Positions 35,248 through 44,862 of a stretch of 64,000 nt of DNA are shown piece by piece. The notes beneath the pieces were generated by a model. That model worked only from the letters and a program-made list of their open reading frames with translations. It did not search any database and was not told where the DNA came from. Both the position numbers and the translations under genes were made by a program. The stretch spans positions 27,344 to 91,343 of the forward strand of contig NZ_FMWL01000016.1 of assembly GCF_900103005.1 (NCBI RefSeq). The letters run 5' to 3'. Numbering within the stretch: position 1 is the stretch's first letter; every line of letters starts with the position of its first letter. The DNA comes from Acidaminobacter hydrogenoformans DSM 2784 (GTDB lineage: Bacteria; Bacillota; Clostridia; Peptostreptococcales; Acidaminobacteraceae).

Positions 35248-36253
35248 TGATCTTCACCCCCACTCTTTCCAGGGTACTATCCTTTGACTGACGGTGGCAG
35301 GCAACAAAGTGCCCCGGATTAACTTCTATAAGCTCCGGCACCCTTTCAGAGCAAACCTGCAAAGCATAAGGACAACGATTGTAAAAGTTGCAGCATCCAC
35401 CCGTTAAGCGTAAATCCGGAGGCGTACCAGGGATCGTGATCAATTCAGTTTTCGAATCTTGAGAAAGCTTTGGCATGGAATCCAAAAGCCCCCACGTATA
35501 GGGATGAAGCGCTTCAGCGTATAATTTCCTGGCTGTCGTGTGCTCAACAGTTTTTCCGGCATACATCACCATTACCTCATCGCACATTTCCCACACAATC
35601 CCTAAATTGTGAGTAATTAGCATGATGGAAGTATTCAAGTTGCGCTGCATTTCCTTAAGCAGGTTCAGTACTTGGGCTTGTACCGTTACATCCAGTGCGG
35701 TTGTCGGCTCGTCTGCTATAACAAGCTTCGGCTGAGCACTGATGGCCATAGCAATGATGACGCGCTGACACATCCCCCCAGATAGCTCGTAGGGATATGA
35801 GTCCATTCGACTTTCAGGATTTGGGATGCCCACTTTCTTCAAGGAGTCAATACTGATCGCCCTGGCTTCTTCCACCGTCACATTCCTATGAGCTCGTATC
35901 ATTTCGACCATCTGATAGCCAACCTTGAACACTGGATCAAGGGACGTCATAGGGTCTTGAGAGATTAGCGAAACCTCTTTACCACGATATTCCAAGAGCT
36001 CTTTCTTACTCAAAGTCAAAACATTTCTTCCATCGAAAAGGATTTCCCCTTCCACAATTTTCCCAGTATTTTTAGGAAGCAACCGCATGATAGAAGAAGC
36101 TGTCATACTTTTCCCTGAACCGGATTCTCCGACAATACCTAACGTCATACCCCGCTTCAAATCAAAGCTAACCCCGTCGACGGCCTTAACTACACCACTG
36201 GCAAGATATAAATATGTCTTCAGGTTTTTAGCCTGCAGGATCAATTCTCCCAA
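35240..36253 (-). CDS. oligopeptide/dipeptide ABC transporter ATPase (OppD/DppD-like)
   Basis: About 337 residues with Walker A GESGSGKSM, signature LSGGMCQRVIIAMAI, Walker B KLVIADEPTTALD, and the C-terminal Cys segment GCCNFYNRCPYALQVC. It pairs with OppF. The start is uncertain: TTG at 36253 has GGGAGGG just upstream, while an ATG at 36268 lacks a ribosome site and overlaps the M20 gene by 13 bases. Confidence 0.93.
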   Translation of the reverse strand: MGELILQAKNLKTYLYLASGVVKAVDGVSFDLKRGMTLGIVGESGSGKSMTASSIMRLLPKNTGKIVEGEILFDGRNVLTLSKKELLEYRGKEVSLISQDPMTSLDPVFKVGYQMVEMIRAHRNVTVEEARAISIDSLKKVGIPNPESRMDSYPYELSGGMCQRVIIAMAISAQPKLVIADEPTTALDVTVQAQVLNLLKEMQRNLNTSIMLITHNLGIVWEMCDEVMVMYAGKTVEHTTARKLYAEALHPYTWGLLDSMPKLSQDSKTELITIPGTPPDLRLTGGCCNFYNRCPYALQVCSERVPELIEVNPGHFVACHRQSKDSTLERVGVKINA

Positions 36254-36255
36254 AC

Positions 36256-37443
36256 CTATCCCTCCCATCCAAAATGGGCTTTCATGTCGTTGAAAGACCG
36301 CATAATTTTTTCACGCGTGTTTTTGTCCATCAGGACATCAACAGCTGTCATAGCCATTGACTTCGCACCAATGTTTATAGCTCTTTGTCCATAAGGACCA
36401 CCGACCGCATCCTCAAACTCCGGCGTATGACCTCTTAACTCTGGTACGACCTGGATATAGGACTGAAATCCAGGAACCTTATGTGTTACATTGCCCATAT
36501 CTGTACATCCTATGCCAAGCTCTTTTCTCCTCGGCATAACGAGCTCACCAAGACTATCAAAATTGCGCTGCAGAAGCTCCTCCAAGATAGGATTGTTGCG
36601 AATGTCCTCATATGACGGTCCCTCAACCCTATATTCGAAGCGCGTTCCAGTGATCTCAGCCAGACTTTCGCATGTTTTGATCAGCGAGTTAAATAGCTTC
36701 CATTTATAATCCCCATTGAAAGATCGAACCGTAAATTTTGCTTGGCAGTGATCCGGTATAAAAATTGGCTCCTCTCCACCTTTAGTGATAACACCAAGGA
36801 TCTTTCCGCGATCCGCTATCTCAAGTCGCATCGCATTTATCAAGTTAAATAACTCGAGAATCGGCGTCAACGCGCTGACGCCTTCCTCAGGCCAAGTAGC
36901 CGCGTGCGATTTGACTCCGTAGAAGTCAACCAACACATCTGTTTTTGAATAACTGATGTCATTAACGACGGTTTCATTAGCCGGATGAAGAATCATGGCA
37001 ACATCCAGTGCATCAAACGCGCCATTCTCCAGCATAATGACCTTTCCTCCGCCACCTTCTTCTGCAGGGGTTCCGAAAACGGTGACTGTCCCCCCCATTT
37101 CATCAATAATACTTCTGATAGCGGCACCTGAGCCTACGGCCATTGCCGCCATTAAATTATGCCCGCAAGAATGGCCCATTCCAGGGACTGCATCGTATTC
37201 GCCAAGAAAACCTATGTGTGGCCCTTCTTTATTACTGGAATAAGTCGCCCTGACGGCCGTTTCCAGCCCCCCAACGCCTGTTTCCACTTCAAAACCAAGC
37301 TTTTTCAGTAATGATGAAAAAGCAGCACAAGCTTTGTGCTCCTGAAAATTATACTCAGGGTTTCGCCAGATTTCATCTGACAAAGCCACAAGCTCAGGCA
37401 TCAGGTCATCTATTTTCTCTTGAACAATCTGTTTGTAGTCCAC
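36256..37443 (-). CDS. M20 family amidohydrolase (AbgB/IAA-amidohydrolase-like)
   Basis: A 395-residue M20D-type hydrolase with metal-binding GHSCGHNLMAAMAVG near residue 90, TPAEEGGGGKV with catalytic Glu, HPANET and the dimerisation segment DFYGVKSHAATWPEEG. The C-terminal GHTPEFEDAVG supplies another ligand. Such enzymes release amino acids from N-acylated or p-aminobenzoyl substrates. Start is GTG at 37443 with TAGGTGAG upstream. It lies between oppC and oppD. Confidence 0.92.
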   Translation of the reverse strand: MDYKQIVQEKIDDLMPELVALSDEIWRNPEYNFQEHKACAAFSSLLKKLGFEVETGVGGLETAVRATYSSNKEGPHIGFLGEYDAVPGMGHSCGHNLMAAMAVGSGAAIRSIIDEMGGTVTVFGTPAEEGGGGKVIMLENGAFDALDVAMILHPANETVVNDISYSKTDVLVDFYGVKSHAATWPEEGVSALTPILELFNLINAMRLEIADRGKILGVITKGGEEPIFIPDHCQAKFTVRSFNGDYKWKLFNSLIKTCESLAEITGTRFEYRVEGPSYEDIRNNPILEELLQRNFDSLGELVMPRRKELGIGCTDMGNVTHKVPGFQSYIQVVPELRGHTPEFEDAVGGPYGQRAINIGAKSMAMTAVDVLMDKNTREKIMRSFNDMKAHFGWEG

Positions 37444-37451
37444 AATCTCAC

Positions 37452-38351
37452 CTACTTCTTCATTTTAGGATCGAGAATATCGCGAATGCCATCCCCCAGA
37501 AGATTGAAGCCCAATACTGTAACGAGGATGAACAAACCAGAAATGGTCGCTACATGCGGTGCCGTATTTAGGGTTTCCTTACCCGCCCTGAGTATATTTC
37601 CCCAAGAAGCGTGCGGTGGCATGATTCCAAGCCCAAGAAAACTTAGAGCGGCTTCGGATATGATAGAGCCAGCTGTATTTAAGGTCGCGTAGACAATTAT
37701 GGGAGATAAAATATTCGGAAGGATATGGTGGAATAGAATTCGCCCATGTGATGCACCGATCCCTTTCACAGCATTACAGTAGTCTTCGTTTTTAACCACG
37801 TGTACCTGACCTCTTACCACCCTGGCGAAGTTCGGAATGTTGGCTATACCCACAGCCAAAATGACATTAAACACACCCGTCCCCAAGATCGTCATCAAAA
37901 TGATGGACAGCAAAATAAAAGGAAATGCCATCATGCCATCCATGATACGCATTATGAAGACATCTAATCCACCACCCGCATAGCCTGATACCAAGCCCAG
38001 AAGAATACCGATAGTGGCCCCTACAAAGGTAGCGCCTACAGCTACGAAAAGTGAAATCCTGGAGCCATAGATGATCCGACTCAATAGATCCCGACCGAAC
38101 TCGTCCGTTCCGAAAAGGTGACCGGGGCTCCCGGGCTTAAGGAAAGTGCTGCCCAATCTAAGCTCATTAGGATCATGCGGCGCTAAAACATCTGCAAAAA
38201 TAACTAGTAAAAGCATGAATGACACTATTGCGAGACCCAACATGGCGGTTTTGTTTCTCTTGATCTTGTTCCAGGCACTATTGGCACGTCTTTCCTTTTC
38301 AAGCATCTTGAAATGGGCATCACTGCTCAACATATCGTTTTTATGACTCAT
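37452..38351 (-). CDS. ABC transporter permease OppC/DppC-like
   Basis: A 299-residue permease with an N-terminal charged segment and six membrane helices. FLKPGSPGHLFGTDEFGRDLLSRI is the typical OppC block, and AVKGIGASHGRILFHHILPN is the EAA loop that contacts the ATPase. ATG at 38351 follows GGAGG. It directly abuts oppB. Confidence 0.95.
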   Translation of the reverse strand: MSHKNDMLSSDAHFKMLEKERRANSAWNKIKRNKTAMLGLAIVSFMLLLVIFADVLAPHDPNELRLGSTFLKPGSPGHLFGTDEFGRDLLSRIIYGSRISLFVAVGATFVGATIGILLGLVSGYAGGGLDVFIMRIMDGMMAFPFILLSIILMTILGTGVFNVILAVGIANIPNFARVVRGQVHVVKNEDYCNAVKGIGASHGRILFHHILPNILSPIIVYATLNTAGSIISEAALSFLGLGIMPPHASWGNILRAGKETLNTAPHVATISGLFILVTVLGFNLLGDGIRDILDPKMKK

Positions 38352-39313
38352 TATGCGCCGCCTCCTTTGCCTTCATAATTGACTTTAGGATTGACGACCA
38401 TATATATCAAGTCAACAAATAAATTGACAAAGACAAATGCCATAGCCGTCACCAAAACAGCACCTTGAACCAGGACATAATCCCTGTTTTCAATTGCCCC
38501 AGTGATCAGGGTACCCATACCTGGCCACGAGAAGATGGTCTCGGTGAGAATAGCACCTGCAAATGCGCCTGCAAGCTGAATTCCAATGACTGTGATAACT
38601 GGAGGAAGTGCATTTTTCAGGGCGTGCTTATAAATAATTGATCTTTCTTTTAAGCCTCTTGCTCTCAGGGCTTTAATGAAATCATTGTTAATGGTTTCCA
38701 ACATACTGGAGCGCGTGATCCGTGTAAATGTCGCTGTCGGAATGGTCGCCAGGCAAGCGACAGGGAGGACCATATGACTGATTACATCCCATAATCCTTT
38801 GTCCATACTTCCCATGCCAAGCGAAGGCAGCCACCCCAGACCAACGCTGAATACAAGCACCAACATGAGTCCCAACCAAAAGATTGGCATCGAGACACCG
38901 ACGAGAGCCATGATCATGGCCACATAGTCAAAGATAGAATACTGTTTGATAGCAGATAGAATGCCCAGAGGGATGGAGATCATGATTGCGACTATCAAGC
39001 TCGTGATGGATATTAACAATGTATTTGGTAATCGATTCAAAATCAGATTCAGCACGGAATCATTGTAAGAATACGACCTGCCAAAATCGCCTCTAAAAAT
39101 ATCACCAAGATATCGCATGTACTGTTGCCCCATACTGTCGTTTAATCCCAATTCTTCAGTCAACTTCTGAATTTCCTCAACGGAAGCTTGTGGCCCCAAC
39201 ATGGCAGCCGCAGGATTTCCAGGTATCATTCTCGTCAAAATGAAAGTTATTGTCACAACGATCAGCAGCGTCGGTATAATTTGGATTAATCTTTGAAAAA
39301 TCGTTTTAACCAC
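38351..39313 (-). CDS. ABC transporter permease OppB/DppB-like
   Basis: A 320-residue six-helix permease opening with LIQIIPTLLIVVTITFILTRMIPGNP, typical of OppB. The EAA loop reads ALRARGLKERSIIYKHALKN. Start is GTG at 39313 with AAAGGTGG upstream. It is separated from oppA by 107 bases with a hairpin and T tract. Confidence 0.95.
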   Translation of the reverse strand: MVKTIFQRLIQIIPTLLIVVTITFILTRMIPGNPAAAMLGPQASVEEIQKLTEELGLNDSMGQQYMRYLGDIFRGDFGRSYSYNDSVLNLILNRLPNTLLISITSLIVAIMISIPLGILSAIKQYSIFDYVAMIMALVGVSMPIFWLGLMLVLVFSVGLGWLPSLGMGSMDKGLWDVISHMVLPVACLATIPTATFTRITRSSMLETINNDFIKALRARGLKERSIIYKHALKNALPPVITVIGIQLAGAFAGAILTETIFSWPGMGTLITGAIENRDYVLVQGAVLVTAMAFVFVNLFVDLIYMVVNPKVNYEGKGGGA

Positions 39314-39353
39314 GATTGCACCACCTTTTTCAACTTCCTATTTGAAACTTCCT

Positions 39354-39401
39354 AAAAAAAGCAAGGGCTTAAAAGGGAACTCTATGCCCTTCTAAGCCCT
39401 T
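39354..39401 (-). terminator. attenuator-like terminator between oppA and oppB
   Basis: On the minus strand AAGGGCTTAGAAGGG pairs with CCCTTTTAAGCCCTT (one G-U pair, 15 bp) and is followed by GCTTTTTTT. It would lower expression of the permease genes relative to the binding protein. Confidence 0.85.
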
Positions 39402-39420
39402 TTTAATGCATCAGTTATTG

Positions 39421-41034
39421 CTATTCAGCTAGCCAAACATTGACTTCTTCATTGACCAGGAAAATACTTCCGTCAGCTCTTTGCACAAGGCCTTGGACTT
39501 TTGGAGAAACACCCCATGTAACATTCTCGTTGGAGTAGAAAATGCCTGGTCTTTCAGCAATGATCTTTCTGACTGCCTCACTATAGAGCTTGGCTCTTTC
39601 ATCCTGATCTGTAATGACAAGTGCTTCGTCCAATAGTTTATCTACTTCAGCATTGTTGAAACCTTGTCCATTACCAAGGGATCCGATCGCACCGGAATGG
39701 AATATCTTATTCAGGAAAAAGAACGGATCCGGATACCACGTCCATGACATAGCGAAAATGTCAGCGTTTCCTTTAGATGCAATTTCACTGAATGTACCCC
39801 ACTCGGACGTCATGATTTCTACATCCACGTTCAAGTTTTGCTTCCAGTATTGTTGAACAATGGTCGCCATTCTTACACGTGCTGGAGTGTTTGAAATGTA
39901 TAGCTTTGTCTTGAAGCCATCAGGAAAACCAGCTTCTGTCAAAAGAGCTTTGGCAGCTTCAGGATCATAATTTGGCACATCAGCTTCAATTGAAGCATCA
40001 TAGCCCCACGAGCCCGGAGGTAGTGGCAGGCTTGCAGGCTGGGCTTCGCCATACTGATAAATACCTTTTACCAGTTCCTTTGTATCAACCGCTTTTATGA
40101 GTGCCTCACGGACTTTTATATCAGTTGTTGGACCATTGAGCATATTAAAGTAAATATAAGCGAAGTGAAGTCCTGGTGTTTCAAGTAGGTTAACTGTCGC
40201 GTCATCGCGAATGATTTTCACTGCTTCACCAGTCAAGTTCTGTGCGAAATCAATTTCGCCAGTTCTAAGCGCGTTGGCATTCTGGCTCATGTCTGTGATA
40301 ACCTTAAATACAACGCTATCCAGATGAGGCTTCTGAGCCCAGTAATTCTCATTTTTCACCAGCACTGTTTCTTCATCCAGTTTAAATTCCTTCATGATGA
40401 ATGGACCAGAGCCAATCAAATGATTGCCGAAATCATCGCACCAGCCTTCAACTTCTTCCTTTGGCACGATGATGTTTCCAGAATTCGTGAGTGCAGTCAG
40501 GAAGACAGCGCTTGGCTCAGGCAAATGGACGATTACTTCGAAATCATTGACCACTTCCACGCTTTCTATCATATCAAGTCTTTGCATTGCCGACAGTTCA
40601 TAAGAACGCTCAAGTGAGTATTTGACGTCTTCAGCAACGACTTGTCTTCCGTCCTGATACTGCCCAGGATGGAAGTACGCATCTTCCCTAAGTTTGAATG
40701 TGTACGCCTTACCATCATCGCTTACGGTCCATGAAACCGCAATAGCAGGGACGATTTCTGAGAGGTCCATACTATAGGCGACCAAAGTATCGCCAACGTT
40801 CTGAATAATTTGCGACTCATAAGTTCCGGTATATTTGACCGGATCAAGGTTTTTCGGAGAAGCTGAAAGTGCAATCGTCAGTGTGCCGCCATCACGTGGT
40901 TCACCGACTTCGGCCGGTTGTTCAGATGGCTGCGGTTGTGCTTCCCCGTTCTCTTTTGCTCCGCCGGAACAGCCTGCCAGCACCATGCTGACAATCAGAA
41001 CCAAGCTCAGCAATGTCATAAGCTTTTTCTTCAT
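39421..41034 (-). CDS. oligopeptide-type ABC transporter substrate-binding lipoprotein (OppA/DppA)
   Basis: A 537-residue binding protein of the peptide/nickel family. The lipoprotein signal VSMVLAGCSGGAKE (Cys at about residue 22) precedes an acidic linker. The mature part carries GGTLTIALSASPKNLDPVKYTGTYES, DAYFHPGQYQDGRQVVAEDVKYSLER and WGYDASIEADVPNYDPEAAKALL. It captures the substrate whose uptake and cleavage the operon serves. ATG at 41034 follows GGGGGAG. It is the first gene of the operon and is divergent from the PucR regulator. Confidence 0.93.
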   Translation of the reverse strand: MKKKLMTLLSLVLIVSMVLAGCSGGAKENGEAQPQPSEQPAEVGEPRDGGTLTIALSASPKNLDPVKYTGTYESQIIQNVGDTLVAYSMDLSEIVPAIAVSWTVSDDGKAYTFKLREDAYFHPGQYQDGRQVVAEDVKYSLERSYELSAMQRLDMIESVEVVNDFEVIVHLPEPSAVFLTALTNSGNIIVPKEEVEGWCDDFGNHLIGSGPFIMKEFKLDEETVLVKNENYWAQKPHLDSVVFKVITDMSQNANALRTGEIDFAQNLTGEAVKIIRDDATVNLLETPGLHFAYIYFNMLNGPTTDIKVREALIKAVDTKELVKGIYQYGEAQPASLPLPPGSWGYDASIEADVPNYDPEAAKALLTEAGFPDGFKTKLYISNTPARVRMATIVQQYWKQNLNVDVEIMTSEWGTFSEIASKGNADIFAMSWTWYPDPFFFLNKIFHSGAIGSLGNGQGFNNAEVDKLLDEALVITDQDERAKLYSEAVRKIIAERPGIFYSNENVTWGVSPKVQGLVQRADGSIFLVNEEVNVWLAE

Positions 41035-41162
41035 TTTTGTTACTCCCCCTTTTTGATGTTCTTCCCAGGAAATTATAAAAGCCCTCTAACAATGATAACT
41101 CAAGTCGGTCCACAGAAGTTCGTTGATATGTATTTCTTCATCCTGGTCTATCCAACTTGAAT

Positions 41163-41252
41163 TATTAATATAAATTAATATATCTGAAAATTCCATGTTT
41201 TAATATTCTCATACTCATGAATATTTAAGAATTTATTTTATGGATATCCATA
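41163..41252. promoter_or_regulatory. two palindromes in the oppA-pucR gap
   Basis: TATTAAT-ATAA-ATTAATA (41163-41180) and the perfect 14-base palindrome TATGGATATCCATA (41239-41252) lie between divergent oppA and PucR genes. Either could be the PucR target; the second sits 70 bases upstream of the PucR start. Confidence 0.5.
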
Positions 41253-41320
41253 ATCATATGTAGTAGAATTATCAGAAATAGTGGTTACCCTATCTTAGAA
41301 TGCTTGGCAAGGAGAAGGAT

Positions 41321-42937
41321 ATGAATTCAATTATTGACTTGTATAAAAGTATGTTCAATGAAGATGTCACAACAATCAATCAGGACTGCGGCGGCAACTT
41401 TATAACAATCAGGGAACTGTTGAGCCTCTCATCTATGAGTACATCAAGACTAATTGGCGGTAGCAGTGGCCTGGATAACAAATGCACCTCGATCGTTGTC
41501 TGGGAAACACCGGATGGTTTGGATTGGCTTATTGGAGGTGAGTTCATACTTACTGCAGGCTATGCTTTTAAGGATTCCCCAGATATCAAGGATAAGCTGA
41601 TCGACAAAATTCATGAGCGTGGGTGTTCAGGTATTGCCATAAAAGAAGGTCGTTTTCTCGATGAAATTCCAGTAGCCATGAGGGAACGGGCAGATCAACT
41701 TGGCATCCCTCTTGTAATATTACCTAAGAGCAAGGTCTACACAGAGTTAGTTTCCGGATTCTATGAAGCCATTTTCTATAAATCGAATGCCTATCTCCTC
41801 GAGACCAAAAAAACACATGAGAAGCTGCTTGATTTAGTCTTGGACAAAAAAGATGCTAACGGTGTCTTGGAGGCCTTAGGGCATCTGGGAAACCTCTCAA
41901 TAGTCCTGGCAGGACCCGACCAGTTGATCCACAATTCCTTTCTCCATCACACCATCAATCATCAGCTTGTCAGAGAAACCGATCTCGAAACTGCTTTTCA
42001 TGAGGATAATTTCTATCGGATCAAAATCCCAGTCGAATTTGATGATAATCAAATGGGTGCCATCCATGCTTTCTCACTTTCTCCATTCAATAATTTGATC
42101 CGACATATGCTTAACCATGGTGCAAAGATTATTGGCATGAATATGAAAAAAGTGGATCTTGATATCTTTAACGAAATCCGTATAAAGAAAATGATAACAA
42201 GCCTAATAATTCAAGACAAGGATCTGACTGATGACTTCATGAAGAATGTAACTGCAAATATAAAGTGGGATAACAAGCGACTATCTTATGGTATTGGATT
42301 GAAGTTTTACACCGATAAAAGTCAAATGCCCGGTGCAGAAATTATTCAGCGCGATCTAAATACACTTCTAAAAATTTATGATAAAAACATGACATTTCTA
42401 ATAGGTGAAAGTAATGATATCTTTTTGATCTTTATTAATAATATTTCACAAAGCCGGCTTTATGAGCTTATCGATTTACTAAGATTTAAATTCAGCATTC
42501 AAAACTCCATTCTTTCCTTATCGGTGAGTTTATCAAATCCTTTCCAAAATCTTGCGGACTTAACCAAAGTTCAGGACGAATGTGTTGTTACCGCCCTGAT
42601 TAACAAACCCGGAGAAACCCTCACCTATGAATCAATCGGAACTCTCCGACTCATCAATCCACTCAAAAACGACCCTACCGTGATCACGCAATACAATGAG
42701 ATCATGCTCAAACTTGAGGACTACGATCTCCAGAATGAAGGCGTTCTCTTGGATACCTTATTCCAATACTTCAACCATAATATGAGTAAAAAAGAAACCT
42801 CTGAGGAACTCCATATACATGTGGAGACTCTGAGGTACAGGCTCAACAAGATTCAAGCGTTGACAGGCTGCTCAACATCGTCCTCTGAAGGCCTCTTCAC
42901 CCTACAGCTTATGATGAAGCTAAAAAACATACTGTAG
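41321..42937 (+). CDS. PucR-family transcriptional regulator
   Basis: A regulator of about 538 residues with an N-terminal PucR domain (about 20-155: TIRELLSLSSMSTSRLIGGSSGLDN..., WLIGGEFILTAGYAF, GIAIKEGRF) and a C-terminal helix-turn-helix (NHNMSKKETSEELHIHVETLRYRLNKI). PucR members activate purine, amino-acid or choline catabolism. ATG at 41321 follows AAGGAG by 6 bases. It is divergent from the opp operon and presumably its activator. Confidence 0.9.
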   Translation: MNSIIDLYKSMFNEDVTTINQDCGGNFITIRELLSLSSMSTSRLIGGSSGLDNKCTSIVVWETPDGLDWLIGGEFILTAGYAFKDSPDIKDKLIDKIHERGCSGIAIKEGRFLDEIPVAMRERADQLGIPLVILPKSKVYTELVSGFYEAIFYKSNAYLLETKKTHEKLLDLVLDKKDANGVLEALGHLGNLSIVLAGPDQLIHNSFLHHTINHQLVRETDLETAFHEDNFYRIKIPVEFDDNQMGAIHAFSLSPFNNLIRHMLNHGAKIIGMNMKKVDLDIFNEIRIKKMITSLIIQDKDLTDDFMKNVTANIKWDNKRLSYGIGLKFYTDKSQMPGAEIIQRDLNTLLKIYDKNMTFLIGESNDIFLIFINNISQSRLYELIDLLRFKFSIQNSILSLSVSLSNPFQNLADLTKVQDECVVTALINKPGETLTYESIGTLRLINPLKNDPTVITQYNEIMLKLEDYDLQNEGVLLDTLFQYFNHNMSKKETSEELHIHVETLRYRLNKIQALTGCSTSSSEGLFTLQLMMKLKNIL

Positions 42938-43004
42938 CAGACTTTCAGAAAACCACTATAATCATTTGTTAAGGTAAAGCCACCTGAAGCTATAAAAGCT
43001 TAAA

Positions 43005-43110
43005 GATTTTGCCGATGGTTGGTTCCTGTTTCTTACGCTCTCACAACATTACAAAATATTACACCACTTCATTATTAAAACCCAATATCCAGACAACGGG
43101 CTAAGATCAA
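43005..43110. repeat. composite intergenic repeat, degenerate copy
   Basis: The GCCGATGGT core (43011-43019) is followed by TTCTTACGCTCTCACAACATTACAAAATATTAC and by AAACCCAATATCC. This is a degraded form of the module order seen at 54930-55105. It occupies most of the 250-base gap after the PucR gene. Confidence 0.6.
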
Positions 43111-43187
43111 TTGGTGAACGAGTTCTATGTTTTTTTGTTTCTATGCCTGACATATAGGTTCTTCCAACCTGATCTCTACATCGGGAT

Positions 43188-43541
43188 TCAAGAGAGATTA
43201 GCACAAGCGAAAACCACCGTCGCCACAAAGAGCACCCCGAACATCCCGGTCATGGCCAAATCATTCAGCTGTAAGTAATATCCGCCTGCCGTCAAGACAG
43301 AGTACATCAGCATGCCCAGGGAGATTAAGTGCATTCGTTTTCCCAAGTCGTGCCCCTTTAGTGACAATATCCCGCCTGCCAGTAATGCTATAGCCGTCAG
43401 CCCCTCCGATAAAATATGCGCACTTATTCGAAGCGGCTCTGTGTTCAATTCTTGAATTTGTCCAGTAACAAATAGTACTCCCCACATTGAAATCATACCG
43501 ATCCCCGTGATGATCCCAAAGACATTGCCAGCCTTTTTCAT
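43188..43541 (-). CDS. small four-helix membrane protein, unknown
   Basis: A 117-residue protein with four hydrophobic helices: residues 7-25, 41-60, 70-88 and 95-114. A short charged segment (KGHDLGKRMH) lies between helices two and three. I recognise no family. ATG at 43541 follows GAGGTTGTGAG. Neighbours (a methyltransferase and a repeat) give no clue. Confidence 0.65.
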   Translation of the reverse strand: MKKAGNVFGIITGIGMISMWGVLFVTGQIQELNTEPLRISAHILSEGLTAIALLAGGILSLKGHDLGKRMHLISLGMLMYSVLTAGGYYLQLNDLAMTGMFGVLFVATVVFACANLS

Positions 43542-43616
43542 CTCACAACCTCATTCCTTCAGTCGTACGTTTCATTAGTTCATCATGTAATTAAACAATT
43601 GGAAACTCAAAGATTG

Positions 43617-44330
43617 CTATTTCCTCTTTCCCGTAATCGAGATCAGATTCAGATACTGGCCACCATCGGCTTTCATCATCTCTATGTCCTGCTTTGCCAT
43701 TGGATGGTCGGCGGCAAGCCAGTCACGCCACGCCGTGTCCGTACAGTCCATTTCCCTGATCTCAAAGTCGTCCAAATGCTTCTCAAGAATTTGCGTCCAC
43801 CATGCCATACAGTGCAGTGTAGCAAAGCCCTCGTCATCTAAAAATGGCTTTAACGCCTCCGGTATAATGCCGTTCAGCTCTTCTTTTGTGCCAGGGATTG
43901 CAATTGCAACGGGTGCGCCTTTTTTGACCAGGGGCTTCAAAAGCTTCTCAAAATAGTCATCATTGTTTCCGAAATAGTGGTAGGCGTCCACGCTGATCAG
44001 CGCATCGAAGTACCCGTCGGCAAAAGGCAGCGCCTCCGCTGCGTCAGCATGAATGGGGATCACCAGGTCAGCGACACCCATTTGGAGAAAGCGCTGATAG
44101 TTTTCGGTCGCTGTGATCCACAAGTCCACCGCAAAGGTTTGCACGCCGTACTCTTTAGCCAGAAATATGGAGGTTAACCCCTTGCCGCAGCCCAGATCCA
44201 AAACACGCATTCCCTTCGTGAGCTCAATGCTTTGTGTGATTTCGTCAAGCATGAGCATAGCGTTTGGGCCCATCAAATTCTGAGACAGAAAGTGCTGATC
44301 ATACTTTGATGTACGTTGATAGCTATACAT
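43617..44330 (-). CDS. class I SAM-dependent methyltransferase
   Basis: About 237 residues with the Rossmann methyltransferase motifs: MRVLDLGCGKGLTSIFLAK (motif I, SAM binding), VDLW (acidic residue after strand 2), IPIHADAAEALPFADGYFDALISVDAYHYFG (motifs II-III). The methyl acceptor is unknown. ATG at 44330 is favoured over a start at 44342, which overlaps the ribosome-site-like GGTGGTGAA. It has no evident operon partner, although a VOC protein lies 66 bases upstream in the same orientation. Confidence 0.9.
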   Translation of the reverse strand: MYSYQRTSKYDQHFLSQNLMGPNAMLMLDEITQSIELTKGMRVLDLGCGKGLTSIFLAKEYGVQTFAVDLWITATENYQRFLQMGVADLVIPIHADAAEALPFADGYFDALISVDAYHYFGNNDDYFEKLLKPLVKKGAPVAIAIPGTKEELNGIIPEALKPFLDDEGFATLHCMAWWTQILEKHLDDFEIREMDCTDTAWRDWLAADHPMAKQDIEMMKADGGQYLNLISITGKRK

Positions 44331-44395
44331 AATTTTCACCACCGAATTTTTTTAAATCACCAGGATCATCTGGTCTTGTTTTTGCTGCCTTGACT

Positions 44396-44788
44396 TCATG
44401 ACTTGTTGAAGGAACCAATTTCAATCAGATTGCCTTCCGGATCAGATATATAACATGTGCGCTGGCCCCAAGGCTCGGTAACAGGTTCCAAAACAGGGAT
44501 TGCTCCTTTTGATACGACTTCTTTAAATGCCAAGTCCACCGCTTCATAGTTTTCAACGCTTAAGGCAATTTCAAAATGTCCATTAATATTATTCGTATAT
44601 CCAAAGGTTCTGTTTGTCATCTTTTCAAAGTCTGTCCGACGATACAATAAGAACAAGGTTCCATCCTTGATCAAATATACATTTGATGCGTTATCCTCTT
44701 CTTGGATTTCAAAATTCAGAACATCCCTATAAAAGCGGACCATTGTCGCCATGTCTTTGACGAAGATCCCAAATCCATCTAGCTTCAT
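44396..44788 (-). CDS. VOC (glyoxalase/bleomycin-resistance fold) family protein
   Basis: About 130 residues with paired beta-alpha-beta-beta-beta units: GFGIFVKDMATMVRFYRDVLNFEI and GHFEIALSVENYEAVDLAFKEVVSKGA, ending with WGQRTCYISDPEGNLIEIGSF. Metal-ligand positions resemble the family (His/Glu), but the substrate is not known. ATG at 44788 follows TGGAGG. An upstream ATG overlaps that site. Confidence 0.88.
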   Translation of the reverse strand: MKLDGFGIFVKDMATMVRFYRDVLNFEIQEEDNASNVYLIKDGTLFLLYRRTDFEKMTNRTFGYTNNINGHFEIALSVENYEAVDLAFKEVVSKGAIPVLEPVTEPWGQRTCYISDPEGNLIEIGSFNKS

Positions 44789-44862
44789 AGTGCGCGAACC
44801 TCCATTCATTCATACTGAACCCATCACCATCAATGAAGCCGATGGGAGGATTCAAAATGCCC

